Assembly: GCA_022844275.1 (NCBI GenBank)
Contig: JALHMB010000011.1
Coordinates: forward strand, 1-64,000
Length of the DNA: 64,000 bases
Source: Hyphomicrobiaceae bacterium
Lineage (GTDB): Bacteria > Pseudomonadota > Alphaproteobacteria > Rhizobiales > Hyphomicrobiaceae
Direction of reading: 5' to 3'
The position numbers and the translations under genes were made by a program. Shown piece by piece: positions 8,774 to 15,657 of this stretch. The notes under the pieces were generated by a model, which saw nothing but the letters and a program-made list of their open reading frames with translations, was not told the origin of the DNA and searched no databases. Within the stretch, counting starts at the first letter, position 1. Each line of letters opens with the position of its first letter.

Positions 8774-9337
8774 TCATCCGGGCGGAACGGCGAACCGGAA
8801 CACCGCAGCTGCGACAGCACACGTCCAAAGCCCTGCGCGATCTCCTTCGGCAAAAGCCGTGATGGACTTGCTCTCGATGATCAGGCTGCTCGTCTCATAG
8901 ACATGCTTGCGCTCATTCCAGGCTGCTTCGGGGTCGAACTCAACACCGAGCGTCGATGCCAACATGGTCGCCGCAAGGTCTTCCGCATAGTCGCCGCTCT
9001 CGACCTCACTCTTGCCGTACCCATGGTGCTCCGAGATGTAGCCGTACATCGAAGGATCGGAGGGACGCGCCAAGCCAATACTCGCGTTGATCCGTCGACC
9101 CGGCTCGTTCGTTTCAGTTCGGGCCATCACGGCGAACGTGATCTCCCCAGGCTGCAACGTCGCGACGCCTGCGTCCCTCTCCAGCTCGACGCACCCTGGA
9201 GGAAGGATCGATGAGACCGTCACAAGGTTCTGCTGCTCGATATCTGCATCGCGCAACGCCAGCTCGAATGCGGTCAGCTGCTCCTTGTGCGTGCCGATGC
9301 CTCTCGTGAGGAAGAATGCCTTGGGGATAGGGAACAT
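8774..9337 (-). CDS. pyruvoyl-dependent arginine decarboxylase
   Basis: A 187-residue proenzyme that converts arginine to agmatine plus CO2, a first step to polyamines or an acid-resistance reaction. The family core is complete: KAFFLTRGIGTHKEQLTAFE near the N-terminus, the self-cleavage site NLVTVSSILPPGC with cleavage expected between S42 and S43 to make the pyruvoyl group, then GYISEHHGYG and FDPEAAWNER. I chose the ATG at 9337 because the family starts there. It is the last gene of a minus-strand group with the HPF-like and basic proteins. No agmatinase or agmatine deiminase is in the window. Confidence 0.9.
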   Translation of the reverse strand: MFPIPKAFFLTRGIGTHKEQLTAFELALRDADIEQQNLVTVSSILPPGCVELERDAGVATLQPGEITFAVMARTETNEPGRRINASIGLARPSDPSMYGYISEHHGYGKSEVESGDYAEDLAATMLASTLGVEFDPEAAWNERKHVYETSSLIIESKSITAFAEGDRAGLWTCAVAAAVFRFAVPPG

Positions 9338-9415
9338 GAGGGTCCGTTCTTCTTTACGAGGAGCGCCAAGCCCACATCTCATTTGGTCGTTCGCGACCTG
9401 CGAGATATCCTCGTG

Positions 9416-9769
9416 TCACCTGTCTTCGGGCTTTCGGATCGAATCGCTGCCTTTATGGTCGCTGCGGCGCCCTAAGCTGCTGGTGAGAGCCGACTTCAGT
9501 TTCTTCGCAGCGCCGGTAACGGCTGCTCCGACCGTTGCTGCTTCATGAGTAGCAGTCACGGGCTGCCTACCCGTCGGACGCGCCTCCATAAGGCACCGCT
9601 TGTCGCCTCCGCCAGCCTTCGCTGCATTCTCGTCGCTAAGGTGGACTTCCACGCGAGTGAGCTGCTCTTGGAAGTGGCTGAGCGCGCGCCCAACCTCCGT
9701 CTCGACCCACTCAGTAAGGCCCTCGTCGCCCTGGATGTTGTCATCGGTATTGACTTGAACCTTCATCAT
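9416..9769 (-). CDS. HPF/RaiA-family ribosome-associated protein (sigma-54 modulation type)
   Basis: A 117-residue protein of the short HPF/RaiA type. MKVQVNTDDNIQGDE starts the beta strand. LTRVEVHLSDENAAKAGG and KRCLMEARPTGRQPVTATHEA form the conserved core, followed by a helix ending in a basic tail. Such proteins bind the small ribosomal subunit and silence translation in stationary phase or stress. GGGAGG lies 8 bp before the ATG at 9769. It lies between the basic-protein gene and the arginine decarboxylase, all on one strand, suggesting a stress-linked unit. It is an orphan relative of the main HPF, not necessarily the main one. Confidence 0.8.
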   Translation of the reverse strand: MMKVQVNTDDNIQGDEGLTEWVETEVGRALSHFQEQLTRVEVHLSDENAAKAGGGDKRCLMEARPTGRQPVTATHEAATVGAAVTGAAKKLKSALTSSLGRRSDHKGSDSIRKPEDR

Positions 9770-9793
9770 ACAAATGGCCTCCCGTGGCAGAGT

Positions 9794-10054
9794 CTATCGG
9801 ACCTTACGCGATCGCTCCAGTACGGGGCGATGACCCTCCTTTTCGAGTGCGCCAGGCGGTGTTTCATCGTTGTTCGGAACAGGCCGCATGCCCTTACCGG
9901 CCGTCTTTGAAGACGGTTTTGCAGGAGGCTTCTTCGATGCAGCTCGCCGCTTTAGCTCCAGCGCCTTCCTTGCGTTGGCCGTCAGCTCCTTCTTTGCCTT
10001 CGAAGCTTTCGTCGCCGACTTCTTCCTTCCAGACTGACTCTTCGGACGCTGCAT
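9794..10054 (-). CDS. small basic Lys/Ala-rich protein
   Basis: An 86-residue very basic, low-complexity protein. The first 55 residues are mostly K, A, R and S (for example KKSATKASKAKKEL), then a shorter acidic/proline tail. It resembles histone H1-like or ribosome/nucleic-acid-binding tails, but no defined domain is visible. AAGGAGG lies 6 bp before the ATG, a strong ribosome-binding site, which supports a real gene. First gene of the group with the HPF-like protein and arginine decarboxylase. Confidence 0.7.
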   Translation of the reverse strand: MQRPKSQSGRKKSATKASKAKKELTANARKALELKRRAASKKPPAKPSSKTAGKGMRPVPNNDETPPGALEKEGHRPVLERSRKVR

Positions 10055-10181
10055 TGGGGCCTCCTTCTCACCAAGCCGCTCGCCTCAGGTAAGGGATGCA
10101 TCGAGCGGTTGTTGCTTACGATGCAACCTTGCCCAGAATTGATTGGTTCCCAAGTCGCAGACACGAAAGGCCTACTCGACT

Positions 10182-10667
10182 ATGACCGCTCGCTCACTTG
10201 TCCGACTTCTGCTGTGCCTGGCCCTCTGCCTCGGCGTTGGCTTCACTGCCGGCATAGTGACAGCTCCAGAGATCCCCACATGGTATGCGTCCCTCCAAAA
10301 GCCCTCATGGATGCCCCCAAACTGGGCCTTTCCGGTCGTGTGGAACATCCTCTATGCGATGATGGGTGTGAGCCTGTGGCTGCTGTGGGACCGCTTCGAT
10401 GATCCGATTGCCGCGCGGAAGGCCATAGGGCTGTTCTTCTTCCAGCTCGCCCTCAACTTCGCATGGTCTCCTGTCTTCTTCTGGCTGCACCGCCCCGTCG
10501 AAGCGCTCTTCATCATCGCACTCCTTGCAGTCAGCATCGCGGCAACCATCGCGTTCGCACTCAAAGCGCAACGCATCGCCGGTTGGCTGCTCGTCCCCTA
10601 CTTGGCTTGGGTCTCTTACGCGACGACTCTCAACGCGGGCATCGTCGCACTCAACCCGTCGCTCTGA
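10182..10667 (+). CDS. tspO: TspO/MBR family membrane protein
   Basis: A 161-residue five-helix inner or outer membrane protein of the TspO/peripheral benzodiazepine receptor family. TspO binds porphyrins and tunes photosynthesis or stress genes in alphaproteobacteria. Visible motifs are WYASLQKPSWMPPNWAFPVVW with the conserved PxW, WNILYAMMG, LNFAWSPVFF, and the C-terminal LVPYLAWVSYATTLN, a cholesterol/porphyrin-binding-like end. The start at 10182 begins the first helix; 10143 would add 13 hydrophilic residues. It is transcribed away from the stress group. No pigment genes are in the window. Confidence 0.9.
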   Translation: MTARSLVRLLLCLALCLGVGFTAGIVTAPEIPTWYASLQKPSWMPPNWAFPVVWNILYAMMGVSLWLLWDRFDDPIAARKAIGLFFFQLALNFAWSPVFFWLHRPVEALFIIALLAVSIAATIAFALKAQRIAGWLLVPYLAWVSYATTLNAGIVALNPSL

Positions 10668-11046
10668 GCTGGTAATAGGGCGTCAGTATACCGCCACATA
10701 TCCATCGCACGCGGTCTGCATCCCGCCGAGTTCTCACGGCGCCTGCGAACGAAGTCACCGAGCACGACTGCTTCTCGGGACCGCGATGAAAAAAGGGTCA
10801 TCCTAGCGAAACCCCGACCTCGCATGAGGTAAGGCGCGATCCCCCCCCCAGGCCTTTCCCGGATCGCTCAACACGCCGCGGAGATTCGCCAGGCAGCACC
10901 ATCGAGGCAGCTCGCAGCGCACTCATCCGCCGGCCACACACACTGACACTGGCGCAAGCCGACGCACGCCGCCGCCGCTCTCAGCACCAACCGCCGTCAA
11001 GCACTGAGACTCGCGGACCCGGCTTCTCAAGGAGAAAGAGCGCACG
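10668..11046. other. intergenic, no gene recognised
   Basis: About 380 bp, including a run of nine C near 10850. No ORF, tRNA or recognisable fragment upstream of the recombinase remnant. Confidence 0.5.
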
Positions 11047-11392
11047 TGCATTCACGCCGTCGCCGACCTTCAGACAATCGTCCGCACGATCCGAGACAAG
11101 GGCGCTTACCTCAAGGCGACCGATCAAGGCCCACGTGGACACCAGCAGCGCCCACGGTAAGGCATTCCTCGACATGCTGGGCGTGTTCGCTGAGTTCGAG
11201 ACGAACCTCCGCCGGGAACGCCAGATGGAGGGCATCGCGAAGGCCAAGGCCAAGGGCGTCTACAAGGGCCGTCCGAAGTCCATCAAGCCGGATGACGTCA
11301 AGAAGCTCAAGGCAGATGGCTTAGGTCCCACCGAGATCGCCAAGCAGTTGGGCATTGGCAGGGCATCCGTCTATCGGGCGCTCGGGGAGTAG
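11047..11392 (+). pseudogene. serine recombinase (resolvase/invertase) remnant
   Basis: The C-terminal half of a Tn3-type resolvase survives. One frame reads ADLQTIVRTIRDKGAYLKATDQ. A +1 shift then leads to VDTSSAHGKAFLDMLGVFAE, FETNLRRERQMEGI, KGRPKSI and the HTH end GPTEIAKQLGIGRASVYRAL. The catalytic N-terminal domain with the active Ser is absent, and the frameshift falls near 11130. An internal GTG at 11135 opens an 85-codon ORF that keeps only the DNA-binding end. It marks past mobile-element activity. Confidence 0.8.
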
Positions 11393-11514
11393 CGCTCACA
11401 CCTTCAGCGCACATCGCCGATCGGAGGAAGGCGCCAATGCTCACTCGCATGCAACGGTCCTCTCCCTCGCTACCATCAGTCTATTTGGGCCCGGTCACTC
11501 CGCGCACTCGCCAA

Positions 11515-12066
11515 CTACCACCAGTGATGCTGCTTATTGAGAGCCTGCCAGTTCAGGTACACGGACTTCGCGATGTCAAAGAACTCTAAGTCCTTCTGTC
11601 CGGGATGATTTGCCAGTACCACCCTTGATTGCTGGCCCAATGGCTGCCCGCCTAGGCTTCCCATACCTAGCTTGCCCGAGACCCAACTTGCTCCAGTGAC
11701 GAACACATTCGCCGCGTTGTTGGCAGCGTTGGGGTGACGCTTCTTTGAGCGCACATCGAGATGCTTGGCCGCATTGGCAATCCCTCGAACCAGCTCGAAG
11801 TCCATGTGGGCCTGTCCCAGCGCGGTAGCAAATGTCTTCTCATCATGTACGGCTTGTCGACTACCTGTCCCATCAACGAAAGTGAAGGCCGCATTGATAG
11901 TGCCTTTATGGGTGACGTACACCCAATCTGCCATGTGAAAGAGCGCTATGGCACAGTGGAACGCCAAGCGAAGGTCACCCGGGCTGGCGATGAAGGCGGT
12001 GTAGTCAGGATCAACAAGTCCCTCCCAGAACTCCTTTGGAGTCTGTATCCGCTGGACCACCGGCAT
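11515..12066 (-). CDS. hypothetical protein, last gene of DUF4209 operon
   Basis: A 183-residue soluble protein. Helical signatures LRLAFHCAIALFHMADWVY and FELVRGIANAAKHL resemble small proteins that pair a HxADW helix with a RxxxNxxKH helix, often found in accessory regions. The R...NAAKH helix is reminiscent of HEPN-type folds, but I cannot prove this. Its start lies 3 bp after the stop of the membrane-protein gene, so the two are co-transcribed. Function unknown. Confidence 0.65.
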   Translation of the reverse strand: MPVVQRIQTPKEFWEGLVDPDYTAFIASPGDLRLAFHCAIALFHMADWVYVTHKGTINAAFTFVDGTGSRQAVHDEKTFATALGQAHMDFELVRGIANAAKHLDVRSKKRHPNAANNAANVFVTGASWVSGKLGMGSLGGQPLGQQSRVVLANHPGQKDLEFFDIAKSVYLNWQALNKQHHWW

Positions 12067-12069
12067 TGC

Positions 12070-12321
12070 TCAACTCCTGAAGGGCAGAAATGCCTGTCGC
12101 TCTCCGGTTATGATCCAACGGAAGGTTGCGCAAAACGCCGCGAACAACGCCCCCGCAACCACGGCGATAGCGGCGCCCGCTAGATCTTCTCCTACTGCTC
12201 GCGGGGAGTAGGTCATGACCATCGCCGCAAACAGGAGCGCACCTGCCAATATCAGCCACCAGCAGATGACGCCGAACCAGCCAACGGCAACAGCGAAGCG
12301 GTACACGATTCCCTGGAGCAT
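12070..12321 (-). CDS. small two-helix membrane protein
   Basis: An 83-residue protein with two predicted membrane helices: GWFGVICWWLILAGALLFAA, and after a short acidic loop AGAAIAVVAGALFAAFCATF, ending in a basic segment. No family recognised. It sits between the DUF4209 gene (50 bp upstream) and the 183-residue gene (3 bp downstream), in the same direction. A membrane partner next to a putative RNase-like domain is a layout seen in defence operons, but this is only context. Confidence 0.65.
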   Translation of the reverse strand: MLQGIVYRFAVAVGWFGVICWWLILAGALLFAAMVMTYSPRAVGEDLAGAAIAVVAGALFAAFCATFRWIITGERQAFLPFRS

Positions 12322-12371
12322 TAATGTGGGCCCGAGTAAGACACAGACGATGCAGTAGGGCTAGCGAAGCG

Positions 12372-14213
12372 CTAACTTTCCAGCAGCCGCTTTACCTCGC
12401 TCCAATGCTTCAACAGCGGGATGCAACACAACTGGTAGATCAGCCAGCAGGCATAGACAGCATCCTCTCCATAGGGCTCCCATTGCGATACTTGGCCATG
12501 CGCCAAACGATCCCGAAGTTGTGGCCCGCCTCGATACACAAGCACATTCTCAATGTCCGCAATCATGCCAGCGCCGAGTATGCCTTCCAGTTCCGGCCGC
12601 AGTCGAGACAGCAATTGAGTGAGGCCCAGCTCCTCCTGTGTCATGTCCTCATTGATCTTGATGACCTCATGGCCGCGCTGACGGAGGATGTGCCTGAGGG
12701 AGTTCTCTAGCTGAGGCAGCAGAATATGGACTGCCGCAATCATGTCGCCTTGAAAGAAGTGAAGCAATCCGCGAGCAAACAGCCCTTCGCGACCATTGGG
12801 GACGAAAGGGCTATTGCGAACAATGGCGAGAAGCACAGGCTCATCGAGAGCGTGCTCCTCTAGTATCTTCTGTCGCGCGAACTCAACGAGGATGGAGGCC
12901 ACATATCCCCGTCGAAACTGCTCATTGAAGGCGATCTTTGACTGGATGGCTTTAGCATTGCCCTCTGGAGTGAATAATCCGCCGCCGTCCGTTCGATGCA
13001 CCGGCATTCCGCCAGTACGGTAGGTGGTTGATCCGATTATCGAGGCAAGTGGCGATTGGTTTATTGCCTCCAAGGCTTCGTCCTCAAGCTCTTTCACAGA
13101 AGGCGCAGTCGAAATACGCGCAAACGCCTCAAGTGCATCCGCGAGACATAGGCCAGACATTGCCTCCCGCACGCCAGCGACAGCCTCGCTTGCATCCTCG
13201 GAGTGCTTGAAGGTCACCATCTCGTCAATGATGCCGCTCTGCACCTCAACCAATCGGTGCCTAAGCTCTTTAGTCCTGGCCTTTGCGCTTGGGATCTGAC
13301 GCAGCTCGGCAATGGCCTTTTCAAGCCAATGGATCTCTTGCATCGCGGAGAACTTGTTATTGTCCGCTTCCGTAACGAGAGTCTCAGCAGCAGCCATCAC
13401 GCACCGCTCCCTGTCTTCTTGCTTCTTGGCGTGACCGTGGGCGCGCGCAGCAATGTGGAACAATGCGTTTTGCGACTGTCCCTTCTGAGTACCCGCAAGT
13501 TGTTCCGCCTCTGAGGCAATGTCGCAAGGCGGGGAAATACGGTAGTCGAGATCAAGCTTGGCCAGTCTCCGGAAGCTATTCACCTCGCCCTGCTGAGCAG
13601 CATCCACCCGCAACTCGGAGATGAGCTGACGTGCTTTGAGCGTTGGCTCCTTATCCCATCCTATCGCCTTGCCAATCTGCACCGCACGGCGAAGGTAGTC
13701 GGGGACTTCGTGGCGATAGTTGGCAACATCACCAAGCTGAAGCGGAACTGTGCCGTATGTGATGGCCTCCACTATAGCGGCGTATCCTGTAATCGCGACA
13801 ACGCCAGCATTGGCCTGCTTCTTGTCGAGCAGCCACGCCACGTCGGCAACACGAGTTCGGACTCCGAGATGCCCTATCCGATCGATTTGCTGAGCCAGTA
13901 TTGCCGATTGCCCCTTGAAATCACTAGGCTGCGCTGAACGTCTTCCTGCCATTCGCGATATCGGACCAAACGGCTCGCTCTCCTCTGACGGTTTGAAGTG
14001 GAAAGAGGTGATGTCGCTCAGCAGATTGAAGACGCGCTCCCCAATCGGATTTCCCATCTTGGCCGCGCCAATGGCAGCTTTTCGATAGGCGGAGGATGCC
14101 TCCATGCAATCCAATGGATCACACTCGATAAGGGGCGCGTGGAAGTCTGTGGCGGTGAAGTCATCGAGGGACACTTCTATCGGCGTTGCCCCCGGCGCAG
14201 CAGCATCGGTCAT
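12372..14213 (-). CDS. DUF4209-domain protein (HEPN-like C-terminus)
   Basis: A 613-residue soluble helical protein (644 if the upstream start at 14306 is used). The last 120 residues fit DUF4209: ILLPQLENSLRHILRQRG, a helix ending LLSRLRPEL, then the signature RDRLAHG at about residues 567-573. DUF4209 is known for a conserved RNxxxHG motif, and here Asn is replaced by Asp. R-x4-H is also the HEPN ribonuclease motif, so RNA cleavage is a reasonable hypothesis. The N-terminal 450 residues are alpha-helical and unassigned. It leads an operon with a membrane protein and a third protein. Confidence 0.7.
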   Translation of the reverse strand: MTDAAAPGATPIEVSLDDFTATDFHAPLIECDPLDCMEASSAYRKAAIGAAKMGNPIGERVFNLLSDITSFHFKPSEESEPFGPISRMAGRRSAQPSDFKGQSAILAQQIDRIGHLGVRTRVADVAWLLDKKQANAGVVAITGYAAIVEAITYGTVPLQLGDVANYRHEVPDYLRRAVQIGKAIGWDKEPTLKARQLISELRVDAAQQGEVNSFRRLAKLDLDYRISPPCDIASEAEQLAGTQKGQSQNALFHIAARAHGHAKKQEDRERCVMAAAETLVTEADNNKFSAMQEIHWLEKAIAELRQIPSAKARTKELRHRLVEVQSGIIDEMVTFKHSEDASEAVAGVREAMSGLCLADALEAFARISTAPSVKELEDEALEAINQSPLASIIGSTTYRTGGMPVHRTDGGGLFTPEGNAKAIQSKIAFNEQFRRGYVASILVEFARQKILEEHALDEPVLLAIVRNSPFVPNGREGLFARGLLHFFQGDMIAAVHILLPQLENSLRHILRQRGHEVIKINEDMTQEELGLTQLLSRLRPELEGILGAGMIADIENVLVYRGGPQLRDRLAHGQVSQWEPYGEDAVYACWLIYQLCCIPLLKHWSEVKRLLES

Positions 14214-14389
14214 TGGAATCCCCGTCCTGATAGCTTGGCCGCACCTTGAGATGGATATTGCCTCGTTGATCGTTCCGGCAGCCCGCCAGCGTCGAGAGTT
14301 GGACACCCGATGTTTCAGGGTTCTGCCCGAGGGTTCAGCGCCGACTTCGATGGCACTCCAATTCTCCCTAGTCTCGGAGGAGGGCTATC

Positions 14390-14716
14390 GTGCGCAATCC
14401 CGTGTTTGCTGGCGTGGCAGTTGCCGGTGTGCTGAGCGCTGGTGTCTTCGTGAGCATTCCCGCCTCGGCAGGATATCGTTGCGACCCCAGGCGCACAGCA
14501 ACCGTCATTGTAGTCCCAAGGCCTCACGTCCACTGGCACCATCGGCAGCCATTCTATGGAGAACCCTTCTATCGCCAACGAGTATTGGCATGGCAGTCAT
14601 GGGGTCCCCCACCTCGCTGGGGCTGGCGCAGTGATTGGCGCTGGCGCCGGCAGTGGCACGATGATTGGCATTGGCGGCGGGGCTGGCGCGGAGACTGGGG
14701 CATGCGGCGCTGGTAG
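14390..14716 (+). CDS. secreted Arg/Trp/His-rich small protein
   Basis: A 108-residue protein with a signal peptide (residues 1-28, ending IPASAG). The mature part is extremely rich in W, R, H and P. The tail WGWRSDWRWRRQWHDDWHWR is built from imperfect W-R/D-W units, encoded by ggc-tgg-cgc type repeats. AGGAGGG lies before the GTG start. Similar short secreted RW-rich proteins are common in rhizobial genomes with no known role; envelope or nucleic-acid binding is possible. It is divergent from the DUF4209 operon. Confidence 0.6.
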   Translation: MRNPVFAGVAVAGVLSAGVFVSIPASAGYRCDPRRTATVIVVPRPHVHWHHRQPFYGEPFYRQRVLAWQSWGPPPRWGWRSDWRWRRQWHDDWHWRRGWRGDWGMRRW

Positions 14717-14721
14717 TGGTG

Positions 14722-14997
14722 CTAGTTGATCGTGTCGGACGGGTCCCAGGTGTCGTCTCGAAGCAGCAGCACCGTGCTCGCGGCCTCTCGTGCTTGCAGC
14801 TCAACCGCCTTGGCGATCTTCTGCACCGCCTCTGCTAGCGCCTCATCACCGTGTTGGAGCAGCAGCGGAGAAAGCAACGCACCGATTATCTTCGCCAGCG
14901 CCTGCGAAGCGCGATCAACAGCGCCCGGCTCACCGTCGAAGGCCTTGGGCTCCATCTCCAAGATCAGGGTGGCAATGTCTAAGTGCGATGCAAGCAA
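14722..14997 (-). CDS. hypothetical protein
   Basis: A 91-residue soluble helical protein starting at TTG. Ala/Leu-rich helices (ASQALAKIIGALLSPLLL and EALAEAVQKIAKAVELQ) and an acidic C-terminus suggest an oligomeric or coiled-coil fold. No family recognised. It follows 24 bp after the 15465-15022 gene and may be co-transcribed with it. The start codon is uncertain because no clear ribosome-binding site is seen. Confidence 0.5.
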   Translation of the reverse strand: MLASHLDIATLILEMEPKAFDGEPGAVDRASQALAKIIGALLSPLLLQHGDEALAEAVQKIAKAVELQAREAASTVLLLRDDTWDPSDTIN

Positions 14998-15021
14998 TCC
15001 GGGGTACTCGGCCGTCGATGA

Positions 15022-15465
15022 TCACGATTTGCTGCTGAGTACACCCACCGCCGTCCGAAACGCGCGATCTATTCGACCGTACACCTCGCGTGTTTCGCCA
15101 CTGCTCTTGGCGGCGAGACCGCGAAGTACTGAGCTGGCACGATTGAGCACCGAGACTGCGACGTCTTTGGTTTTGGCCCCCTCGATTGATTTGGCTGCGG
15201 TGCGTGCCGTTGGTGCCGCCAGCGGCGCTGCGCTCGCGATATACGAACATGCGGAGAGGCTACCCGCAAATGCGATAGTCGCCCGGGCAATGCAATCCAC
15301 TACTTCCTTCTCCGCCCCCCTCCTGCAACTCCTAAATTCCGACTCGGCTCTTGCGGACCGCTGGGCCGCACTGGCGATTGCGTCACCTGCTGCTGCGGAG
15401 GCGTCGCCTATAGCGAAGAGCATCAAACAGAGAGCCATTATCAATGCCGTAGTGGATCTTATCAT
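15022..15465 (-). CDS. secreted hypothetical protein
   Basis: A 147-residue protein with a clear signal peptide (IRSTTALIMALCLMLFAIGD, cleavage after ASA). The mature part is Ala/Ser-rich and helical with three Cys (RSCRRGAEKEVVDC and SACSY). GGGAGG lies 6 bp before the ATG, a strong start. No family recognised. It is transcribed in the same direction as the caspase gene at 17472-15658, which ends 193 bp upstream; a joint envelope role is conceivable. Confidence 0.65.
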   Translation of the reverse strand: MIRSTTALIMALCLMLFAIGDASAAAGDAIASAAQRSARAESEFRSCRRGAEKEVVDCIARATIAFAGSLSACSYIASAAPLAAPTARTAAKSIEGAKTKDVAVSVLNRASSVLRGLAAKSSGETREVYGRIDRAFRTAVGVLSSKS

Positions 15466-15657
15466 CGTTACCCTCCCAGTCCGTTACGATCTCCGGCCGA
15501 CCATGAACTCGCGTTCAACCATTCCCCTCCCGATCGTACCAGAGGTACGGATGCTCCCCGTGGTTCGATGCCAACGGCACCATGCCAAATGTCAGGCAGA
15601 AGAGATCGATAGGCCGTTGTCCTGTTGAATCGAGTCGCTCGCAGCAATTCGCAATAT

